DNA of 15,475 nucleotides from the NCBI GenBank assembly GCA_016218905.1, contig JACRCS010001034.1, positions 1 to 15,475 on the forward strand, in the 5' to 3' direction. Source of the DNA: Deltaproteobacteria bacterium. Its GTDB lineage: Bacteria > Desulfobacterota_C > Deferrisomatia > Deferrisomatales > JACRMM01. A program made the position numbers and the translations under genes. The notes under the pieces were generated by a model, which was not told the origin of the DNA, made no database searches, and was given only the letters and a program-made list of their open reading frames with translations. Shown here in pieces: positions 6,486 to 15,100 of the stretch; positions within the stretch are counted from its first letter, which is position 1; every line of letters begins with the position of its first letter.

Positions 6486-6883
6486 AGTCCGATCCCGCTG
6501 AGATAGTCGGCTACCGCGGCGATGAACCGGCCCGCCTCGTCGGCCAGGCGCTCGGCCTCCTCCGCGGTCACCAGAACGGGCTCTTCCGCGTAGTCCGCCT
6601 TGAGCCGCTTATCGAGAGCCGTGTGAAGCCACCGTGACAGCTCTCGCGAGACGAGCCCGTCCTTGACGAACTCGCGATCGAAAAGCGAGATAGCGGCCGA
6701 ATGCTTCGAGGTGCCGAGGGCGCGGGTCGCCAGCAGGGCGAGTACCGCGTAGAACATCGCGTAGTAGGAACGGTTCACCGAGTCTCGGAAGAGGCTGCCC
6801 TCGATGAGGGCACGGGCGGCTCTGGCCGCCTCGCGGGCCTGGTCCATCCGGTATCGCGCCAATTCCTTCAGAACGTCGGTCAT
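6482..6883 (-). CDS. HEPN-domain protein, UPF0332 family
   Basis: A 133-aa all-helical HEPN protein. The signature NRSYYAMFYAVLALL at residues 37-51, followed by SKHSAAISLFDREFVKDGLV, is typical of UPF0332 HEPN proteins paired with minimal nucleotidyltransferases. Many HEPN proteins are RNases with an Rx4-6H motif. R80-x6-H87 (RELSRWLH) could fit, but I am not certain it is catalytic. In MNT-HEPN modules the HEPN protein is usually the toxin and the MNT protein AMPylates and inactivates it. The start overlaps the MNT stop as ATGA, and the stop overlaps the next start as TTGA. Confidence 0.88.
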   Translation of the reverse strand: MTDVLKELARYRMDQAREAARAARALIEGSLFRDSVNRSYYAMFYAVLALLATRALGTSKHSAAISLFDREFVKDGLVSRELSRWLHTALDKRLKADYAEEPVLVTAEEAERLADEAGRFIAAVADYLSGIGL

Positions 6884-7203
6884 CGCGCAGCCACTCCGTC
6901 TCGAAGGACATTCGCCACGAAAGGATGGCCGCCGTTGGCTTTCCGTTCAAAGTCGCCCTGCTCGAACTCCACGGCCGTGATCAAGACGTCGTTGTCAAAG
7001 CCGACCTCCCAGGAGATCTCGCCGATCTTCTCCTCGATCTCACGGGTGACGGCGGGCATGATCACGCAGACATCCAGGTCGGATTCCCAGGTAGCGTCCC
7101 CGCGGGCACGAGAGCCGTATGCGAGAACGCGGGCTTCCGGATAGAGCGTTCTCACCCGCTCAGCAAACAGACCCAGGACCCTTCGGTCGTTGTCACTCAT
7201 CAT
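6880..7203 (-). CDS. Minimal nucleotidyltransferase (MNT) antitoxin
   Basis: A 107-aa protein of the DNA polymerase beta/MNT superfamily. The catalytic motif is intact at residues 28-46: AYGSRARG followed by SDLDVCVI (GSxxRG...SDxD, with metal-binding Asp42 and Asp44). The short length lacks a substrate-binding domain, typical of the antitoxin half of HEPN-MNT systems. I chose ATG 7203 because a GAGGAGAG ribosome-binding site ends six bases upstream; ATG 7200 is the alternative. The gene begins directly after the truncated AlbA_2 N-terminal fragment and overlaps the HEPN gene by ATGA. Confidence 0.9.
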   Translation of the reverse strand: MMSDNDRRVLGLFAERVRTLYPEARVLAYGSRARGDATWESDLDVCVIMPAVTREIEEKIGEISWEVGFDNDVLITAVEFEQGDFERKANGGHPFVANVLRDGVAAR

Positions 7204-7310
7204 GGGATTCTCTCCTCGGCGGCCGACCCCCTCGAACAGGGTGGCCGGGCCGCCTCCAAGGTCTCGGACTCGCCGGAGGCGATCAGGCGCTGCAAATCGG
7301 CAAGGCTCAC
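7200..7310 (-). pseudogene. N-terminal fragment of AlbA_2-type ATPase gene
   Basis: A GTG at 7308-7310 overlaps the upstream YkgJ-like stop as GTGA and opens SLADLQRLIASGESETLE (7254-7310). That is the conserved beginning of AlbA_2-domain ATP-binding proteins (family: ...ESxxLEFK...). Homology stops after TLE. The frame runs on through foreign residues to a stop at 7200-7202. The fragment is too short to act alone. With the C-terminal remnant at 4708-4991 it brackets the MNT-HEPN-unknown unit. Confidence 0.6.
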
Positions 7311-8092
7311 GGGCGTCTCAGCTCCCTCGGGTCCGAGTAATAGTGGTTCCTGCCCCCCGGAAGCTCTTGGAACCCTGGGCACCCGGTCATTAGCGCGTGC
7401 TTCTTCGACTTCGGATACTCCCGACAGTGGCGGGGCTTGGTGTCGTGGATGCGGCAGCGGTACCGGTGCTCGCGCGGCACCTTCCGCAGCCACGGACAGC
7501 GCGTCGCCTCGTCGCCGGTGGCCGGATCGATCCACAAGTCCATCATGCCGACATCTCGAAGGCGCAGGTCCACCCACTCCAGGATGTCGAAGCGGCCCTC
7601 CCGTTCCCAGCGGTCGACGTCGTCCATGTCGGCACTGGTCGCAAAGGCATCGCCCAGGCCGCGGCAGCAATGTCCGCACTGGAGGCAGCGGAACTTCTCC
7701 ATCTCGGTGTGCACCCAGAGTCCGGGCTCGCCGGCGTCGTTCACTCCAGCCGCGGCTCGGACGTCCATCACGAGCGAATAGGCCTCAGCCAAGACCTCCG
7801 CCGCCGGAACCCTTCCGCTCAGAGCCCCGGTCAGGGCCTCGGCGAAAGCGCGCTCTCGGATGAACTGGGCCTCCTCCGCCTCGGGCGTCCGGTACCACAC
7901 CCCCACCACGGGCCAGCCCGAGTCCTCTTCGGCCTCGCCCAGGGTAGCCTCACCTCCCGCCAGGGCGACGAGCACGCGGGCGAAGGCCTCCGGGTCCGGA
8001 TACATCCGGGCGTCGTGGAGGATGGATTCGAGGGCGGCGGACGGGGGCAGGAACTGACGCGTACTCCCCCCTTGGTGTGGCACTTCCAGCAT
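7307..8092 (-). CDS. YkgJ-family cysteine-cluster protein
   Basis: A 261-aa protein with a C-terminal YkgJ-type (CxxCxxCC) domain thought to bind a metal ion or Fe-S cluster. The cysteines are C136, C139, C142 and C143 (CLQCGHCC), C199, C213, C223 (CRIHDTKPRHCREYP) and C238 (CPGF). The first 125 residues form an N-terminal extension, longer than a plain YkgJ domain, including VVGVWYRTPEAEEAQFIRER. I do not recognise it. The ATG at 8092 has AAGGGAG just upstream. Its stop overlaps the GTG of the AlbA_2 fragment (GTGA), so the two were once an operon. The substrate and role are unknown. Confidence 0.82.
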   Translation of the reverse strand: MLEVPHQGGSTRQFLPPSAALESILHDARMYPDPEAFARVLVALAGGEATLGEAEEDSGWPVVGVWYRTPEAEEAQFIRERAFAEALTGALSGRVPAAEVLAEAYSLVMDVRAAAGVNDAGEPGLWVHTEMEKFRCLQCGHCCRGLGDAFATSADMDDVDRWEREGRFDILEWVDLRLRDVGMMDLWIDPATGDEATRCPWLRKVPREHRYRCRIHDTKPRHCREYPKSKKHALMTGCPGFQELPGGRNHYYSDPRELRRP

Positions 8093-8266
8093 CCCCGCTC
8101 CCTTCGGGCTTCGGTTTCCTGGGGCTCAAAGTGTGGCGCAAAGTGCGGAGTGTGGAGCGACACCCGCTGGGGCGCACTGATGCGCCTCACCAGACGACCG
8201 CGCTTCCGACCACGGTCTGCTGCAACCTCCCAGGGTATGCGCAGCACTTCACCGAGGCAGAGGAAG
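8093..8266. other. Intergenic gap between 284-aa gene and YkgJ-like gene
   Basis: No supported gene. It contains adjacent imperfect 12-bp direct repeats at 8125-8136 and 8137-8148 (CTCAAAGTGTGG / CGCAAAGTGCGG). On the plus strand these read SKCGAKCG. They may be a decayed trace of another AlbA_2/Fic-like C-terminus, but this is weak. Confidence 0.4.
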
Positions 8267-9121
8267 TCAATCCTCGATCGAGGCTTCTTCGTCAAAATCG
8301 CAGAGTCCGTGCGCCCTGCGCTTCCAGCGTGTCAGCAACTCGCCCAAGTCAGACTGCAGACTCTCCAAATTCTCGACGATCGCGGAGTGAACATCCCGCC
8401 CCAGACGGGCCGTTTGCTGCTCTGGTGCAACATTCTTCGCTTCGACTTCCGTCAGGCCGCCCTGAACCTCGGTCTCCTCCGTTTCTGCAGGTTCCACAAT
8501 CTCGATATCGGTCCCCGGCGTTTGCGGAAGCCTGTCGAAGAACTGCATCCATGTCTCGAGTTGCGCATGCATAAGCCGCTCTTCATCTTCAAGAGCAGTT
8601 GATTCGGCTTCGGTGATGGATCGAGTGCGGCCAGTTTGTGTGAGCAGGACGCCGCCAAGTACGATACGGGTCAGAGTGTCGAACATCTCATAGAGCAGGT
8701 CTTCGTAGGAGCCGTCTCTTCGGTAGCGTCTCCAGGGATTCGCATCCGGCATCAAACGCCCGAGCACCGCAATGGCGTCCCGGTAGCCGCCCAACGGGTC
8801 GGCAGTCTCGGGCAAGGCTCGCCGATGTAGCCAGAGCTTGAGAATGAGGTCGACGGCCCGGTTCTCGGCTAATGCCTTCCCCGGCCCGACCGCACTATCA
8901 GCTTCCGAAATCAGCTCGGCGAGATGATGAGCAAGCCAGCGCTCCAGAACTGCGCCCCGATCGTCCAGCTCAAGTTGCCGGACGATTGCCGGTCCAAGGG
9001 CCAATACGTCCCTCGGCGACCTCGAGAGCGCCTTCCCGGCTGAGCCGGTAGAGTCGGTCGAAGCGGCCTTCCGACTTCTCCTTCTCTTCCTCGCCAGAGT
9101 ATCGTCCACTTTCTCGCCCAC
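8267..9121 (-). CDS. Unknown 284-aa partner of the giant STAND NTPase
   Basis: I do not recognise the family. It has a basic N-terminus (RKRRRSRKAAS, residues 11-21). A helical core at residues about 40-200 includes RGAVLERWLAHHLAELISEA, AVDLILKLWLHRRALPETAD and ANPWRRYRRDGSYEDLLYEM. An acidic linker follows (IEIVEPAETEETEVQ, 207-220), then a final helix (NLESLQSDLGELLTRWKRR). No catalytic motif, signal peptide or clear membrane segment is visible. GTG 9121 is favoured by an unusually strong GGAGGTGAGGAG just upstream, inside the large gene's coding sequence, giving a 152-bp overlap. A TTG near 9004 is a shorter alternative. The overlap ties it to the NTPase operon as probable accessory or regulatory subunit (inference). 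Confidence 0.75.
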   Translation of the reverse strand: MGEKVDDTLARKRRRSRKAASTDSTGSAGKALSRSPRDVLALGPAIVRQLELDDRGAVLERWLAHHLAELISEADSAVGPGKALAENRAVDLILKLWLHRRALPETADPLGGYRDAIAVLGRLMPDANPWRRYRRDGSYEDLLYEMFDTLTRIVLGGVLLTQTGRTRSITEAESTALEDEERLMHAQLETWMQFFDRLPQTPGTDIEIVEPAETEETEVQGGLTEVEAKNVAPEQQTARLGRDVHSAIVENLESLQSDLGELLTRWKRRAHGLCDFDEEASIED

Positions 9122-12100
9122 GTCTCCTCACCTCCACTTCTACGATCAGGTCCAACTGCTGGGCCTGCAGGAAGTCTCGCAGCTGCTCCTTGTGCGCAAG
9201 CAGACGTCGGCCAGCTACCGCGATGCCTTCCATGTACCGCTCTTCGTCTTTGACTTCCTCGCCCCACGTTTCGAAGACGAACATAGGCGGCTGAGCCGCA
9301 TCTCTTGACCAGCGGGCGCGCCAATCCTTGTCCCGGGCCAGGCCGCAAGCGTCGGCCACACGGCGCCCCGGACGGGCAGTGATGATGGTAGCGTAACCTC
9401 GGAGAGGATCCTTCCCGTCCATTCGGGTGTCTCGGCTCGGGTTCCGGAGCCATCCCAGAAGGCGGTACGGTCCGTGCTGAATCTCATGATCTTCCCCCTC
9501 TTCGGGCAGCTTGTAGTCCCAGGCATCGTCCATTGTCTGGAGGGCGCGAAGAAGAGAGCCGCCTGTCCCAGGATCTACGAGGGCGCTCGAGATACTAATC
9601 GTCTCGATTCGATCGCCGGCCCGCCGTTCGGAGTCGCCGTCGACGACCACGTACTCCGGCTGATCACTCGGAAAGAGTTCTGCGCGGTGGTCGGCTTCGC
9701 AGACAGCGAGCGTCCACTCGTCGAGCGGAGATGATTTCCCTCCCCAATTTTGGGGAACGAGGGGCGTGGGGGTTAGCAGATCCGCCGACCATAGCGGGGG
9801 CTCCGACAGCTTCTCGCGCCTCACCTGAGCGTAGAGGTCATCCCAGGACTCCCAGCTTTCCGTGGGGGACGCGAGCGGTTCCGTCTTCATCAGTTCGCCA
9901 GCGGCACACCACATCGCGTGCCACTCGAGATGCGTGTCGAGCCGCTCAAGCGTGGGCGTGGAGCCGTGGCTGTTGCTGCTGAGCAACCAATCCCGATCCC
10001 GAAACCGCCCTCGTCGGCGCTCCTTTTCGGTGTCGCGCACGTCCCCCCTGTAACCCCAGATGTCAAGAATCCAGTGCTCGACCTCGCGAAGGAAACGTTC
10101 TCCGTCAACGTCGGCGAACGCGCCCATCCACGGCTCGTACCAGTAGCGGATCGTGTCCATCCAGTCGAATCTGAATCGTCGTCCTTGGTCCCTTTCAGGG
10201 AAGTGGCGCCGAGTGGACTTGGCAGCAGGCGCACGGGGGAGCGACGTCTCGTTCACAGACTCTAGAGCTGATTTCTCTTTTGGGCACAAGACAACACAGC
10301 CAGCTGAGATGAGCTTCTCGCTGGCCTCACGGGCGAACGAACGGACCAGGAGATGAGGGAACGTGTCGTCGAGGGCGATCTGAAGCAGAGTCGATGCGGC
10401 TTGCTCGGCGATGTCGGGTCTTTCTCCGGCCACGCGGTCCCACGCGAGGACAAACCACAGCCGTGCTGCCAGCCAGTAGAAGGCGAGTTGGCGACCCCGG
10501 AACGCTATCTCTTCACGTCGCCCATACTGCGCGACAAGAGCCGCCAAGGTGGGGGTCTCCTCCACTCGCGCCAGGCGCCGCAATGCATGGGCCGCCCGCC
10601 AACGCATTCGAAGGTCGTAATCGCCCATGTAAGCGAAGACGAAGCGCGCAACGGCTTCCGCGACGTCGCACGGCAGCGCCGAATCAGGACTCGTCTGATC
10701 TCGGTGTTCCGCCGGGATACGGCTTGCGAGCCGCCCGGAGTACCAGTCAGTGACCCCCGCCGCTTCGAGCGGGGCCAGGTTGGCACCGACAAAGCCGGCG
10801 AGTTCGAAGATGAACTCGGAGCCGAAGCCGTCCACATGGTGCTCAATTCCCCGAAGGACGAGATCCTGAATCTCTAGGTCAGTGAGGCCTGTTCGCTTGA
10901 GTGCAGGGGCCAAGTCGTCGGTCCCATAACGCAGATACCCCGAGAACTCAGGAAGTCGCCTGACGATTACCTCTGGCAGTCTCGTCCGACACCAAGTTCT
11001 CACGGCAGGACTATCCCACCATGCGTCGATCGACTCGAGGAGCGCCCTCACGGCATCATTCCCGATAGTCAGATCATCGAGCTCAGAAAGGGCTACGAGA
11101 TGAGCGACGCGGTCCCGCGGCAAGACGGCGCTTCTGGCAGATTGAAGAATGCTGCTGATCGGGACGTAGCTGTGCCTAGCGCGCCCTTCTTCCTGCAAAG
11201 CCTCGACAGCCGAACGGAACTGCTCACTCTCCAGCAGAGTGTCCCGATTCCAAGTATGTCTAGGGGGCGAGCCGTCAGCTTCCGTCGAAGGTTGATCGTC
11301 GTGCCGCCCCTTGGGAAGCAGTTCGGACGGCAGAGCCGAAAGGAAGGCGTCTTGCCGACGAAGCGCCTGCGACCACGGGCCCAGGGCGCCCTGTTTCTCA
11401 AGAAGCAACGTGACGGCATCATTGCGGCGAAGACCGTGCCGAGCGACAACGTCATAGGCAATTTCTTCGGCGATGCGAGGGAGGGTGGACAACTCCGCAG
11501 CGCTGGCGTGCTCCAAGACTTCGGCGGCTATTCCGTGGTCGTTGTCCAAGAGCAAAGAAAGGGCTGCGGCCTGTGCAGGTTTGAGGGATGCATGGCGGAG
11601 CGCCGTCTTGAGCAGGGGAGGCAGAGATTCCCCGAGAGTTGCGACCGCCTCGTCGTCCCAGCGGGCAACGTTCGCCAATGCGAGGGGAGTATCCAGAGTC
11701 ACTAGGGCCGACATGGTTTCGCCCCAAGGGAAATGATCGTGACCCTCCAGTCGGATCGCAGCGTCAGCCGCGATGTCACTCACCTGGCGGGCGGTCCGCC
11801 GCGGGTCAGGGAATGCGCCGGCTCCACGTGCAACCAGCTTGTCCAAGAAGCGGATCTGCGCCATCACCTCTCGATCCAGCTCGCTCGCAGCCTCCACCGC
11901 TTCGTTGAAGATGGCGTTCGCGTCCGGCGAGCTGATCGGCTTCACCAAGCGGGCGTAGCTCACTAGTGTCTTGGACTTTTCGTCTGCACCGATGCGCATC
12001 TTGCGAGTTTCGCCCGCCGCTGTGGCAAGATCTTCGAGCACTGAGGCGTGCAACTCCCCCCAGAGGCTCATGCGCCCTACGACTTGATCGTTTGGAACAT

Positions 12101-15100
12101 TGTAACCGGCACGCCAGTTACCGTGAACCTTTGCGGCGAACTTCTTTAGCGGCAGCGGATCGTACCCCGCAGCGAGCAGTACCAGAAGGCTCTTAGCTGC
12201 GTGTTGCCGAAGCGTTGCTGAGCCGTGCTGGCGCGAGATCCTCCAATCTTCGCGTTCCAGAGTCCCCACGGCTCGACCAAGACCCTCGTGCAGCTCAGCA
12301 TCAGTTCTTCGATTGACCAGAGCATCGGCAACGGCGGCATAGATGCCGAAGAGCGCGTTGGTCAACTCCATCAAGGGCCGATCATGCTCTTCCGCAATTC
12401 GTGCCTCTTGCCGCTTCTTGGTCTCATCTGTCGGCTCTCTGCGGGGTGCAAAGATCTCCTTTTGGGCTGGTTTCCGGCCAGCCCTCGCTTCTCGCAAGGC
12501 GTAGGCGCGGAAGAGAAGGTCTAGTTTGCTCGCCTCATGCGGGTGCCGCCGATCGATCAATCGGAGTTCCGGCGCCAGATAGCCGTCGAGCACCTGATCG
12601 AGAAGCTCGGGCGCCGCATTCTTGCTGGCAAGGATCTCGCAGGCAGTGAGGACGACCTCGAGCACGAGCCCGTGAGGGGATGGGCCGTCGTGGTAGGTGT
12701 CAAAGAAGCGCTTCAACTTCAGTCTGCGACGGGCGAGTTCCTCCAAGCCGCGTGCCATCCCTTCGACTTCTACCGGCCGGCCCGCGAGCGCGAGAGGAAT
12801 GAGCAGGAAGAGCCGTCCCCTGGGTCCGAGCAGCTCAGAGGCTACGATAGGCTCGATGGCGCCAAAGCCGCCTTCCGCGATGAGACGAAACGGAAGCGCC
12901 GCCGCCACTTCCAACGCAATGTGCCAGGGCCTCCATGATCCCAACTCTCGGAGCGCGGCTTCTGGTCCGTCCAGCTTCAGCGTTGCCTCTACCGCGCTTG
13001 AGATGTCGGAGGTACTGATCTTCCATGCCCTACGGTGCCACTCGTCCTCCTTGCCTCGATAGTGGTGATCGCGGGCCTGCATCCAGGCTCTCAGCAATCG
13101 CCGCCCCTCCCTCACGGAGATCGCGTCGCCCAGATCCGCGTCCACCGCCAGCTTTTGGAAGAGCAAGGGCCCGTGATCTTGGATCCGGTCTGGGTCGGAG
13201 AGAATCAGGCGCCCTGCGGTCTCCTGCGCGAAATGCGCCGTCATATCGGGGTGTTCCACCAGCAGCTCGCGCAATGCGGCCTCGGTCTTGATGCCCTCTG
13301 CACCGATCAGGACGAACCGGAGCGCATGAGGGACGTCTCCTGCCTCGCGGCAGACTTTGATCGCCAGACGGAGACGATGCAGTTCGGCTTCGCGCCGCAG
13401 TACTGGGTCGGCCACGGCGGCGGGAGCGGGCTCGCGTTCAACGAGTTCGAGGAGTTCGGCGCCTCGGCCTGCTGACGCGAGAGCGGCTGCAACGTTCAAC
13501 GCGGCATACCGATCACCTGCGGCTTGAGAAAGCAGCCATGACGCAGCGGAGTCCTGTACCTCCGCTAGGTAGCCCAGGCCTTCGCTGCGCACGAAGTCCT
13601 CAAAATCTTCGTCCGCGAAACCGGCCTCGTTGTTGTGGACCCGAATGCCGGGTGCGAGATCAGCGCATACGTCGGCGAGTTGAGCTTCCGTGCTGCCGAG
13701 GACCGCGGCCAGATCGGAGAGGGGGACAGGGCGCGGCAGCGCGATCAGACCAGCACAGAGCTTCGCCACCTCGGTGGGGTTTCCACTCTTCATTATCGCG
13801 GCACCGAACTGCTGTCGAAAGACCTCGTCGAGCGATTTGCCGTCGGGCCGCAGACGATCCAGGGCGGCGGACGGATCCTTGCCGTCGACCTTAAACGCGT
13901 AGGCCTGCACGCGCGGTACACCGCCTGATAGGTAGTGAAAATCGTCGATCCAGGGCTCGGGTGCGGACCAAACCCGTCGGACGTATTCCCCTGTTTCTAG
14001 TCGGCTGAATGGCTCCAAGGGAATGGTTTGGTAAGACGAGGGTAGTCCTAGCTCGTGAAGTCGACCCGTCCGGGCCGTTACGACGAAACGTACGTTCTCC
14101 GGCTGGCCAGTCAGGTGCGCAAATTCGTGGACAAAACAGGCCTCGGCCGGAACTCGACGCTGGGCCGCCGTTACCGCGTTGTCCGCGGCATCGATCGCTA
14201 TCACGATCAATGCGCCAGGCTCTTGGGCGGACACTGCGACAGCAGCGTGCTTCAGTCTGTTTGCAAAAAGCCGAGGGTAATTTGAACCCTGGTGGCGGCT
14301 GAGAAGCAGCGGCAACTTGAGGCGGGCGGCGAGCTCGTTGGTGAGTTGGAGGAAGGCATCCGTCGCACGGTGGCGAAGCGCGCTCGGGTCCATGTAGCGG
14401 CCGGCCCCGTAGCAATCGTACTTGACCAGAAGCGACCCAGCCGGGAGTGCGGCTTCGATCTCCTGCAGCGCTGTCGTCTTGCCTACGCCGGCCCTCCCGT
14501 GCAGGCAAAGATACTGCACGCCGGACAAGAGGCGCCCTATGGCGTCACCAACCGGAGCGCGGCTCACAGGCGTCTCGGTCAGGGTAATCTCAGACGGGCA
14601 CGGGAACAGGGCGCCGGCCTCCGATGCGCCGAGGTGGAGCATAATGGACTCGCGGGTGATTGCCTCGCCGGCGAACTCCGGCCTCATCCGTTGTCGTATG
14701 AACTGGCGGAGTCCGGTCACGACGGGCTGGACGTCCTGGTCGGTCCAGTCCGCGATAGCCTGGAGCACCTGCTCTTCGAGGACAAACCGTGAGCCGGCGC
14801 CCCCCTCGAAACGAATCGCCGCGGAAAACTCCCGGAACTCGGTCGCCGTTAACCCCGCGGCATAGGCCAATCTGGTCTCGGCCCTGGCGGTGGCTTTCGG
14901 CCTGCTTCTTGGGGTCACGAGAGGTGCGGCTGCCGCGTGGGCAAAAGCGGAGATTACTTCTTGGGCGATGGCTTGGTTGGTGACAAGAACCGCCCCAGGG
15001 ACAGACCCGCCAGGACGAAGTTCCTTCAGCCCCTTCCACGCTTTCACAAGTCGAGCGATGACGGACCTCTCGCGGCGCGGGCCCCCGACGAGCCGGGCAA

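Noticed and set aside
4932..6506. 524-codon open frame on the plus strand
   Set aside because: It is antisense to the 497-aa gene. The minus-strand gene has a TTGA-coupled start, balanced composition and domain-like segments; the plus frame has repetitive Gly/Pro/Arg-rich composition and no motif.
7397..8602. 401-codon open frame on the plus strand
   Set aside because: It runs antisense across the YkgJ-like gene with its conserved Cys motifs and into the 284-aa gene; no recognisable domain.
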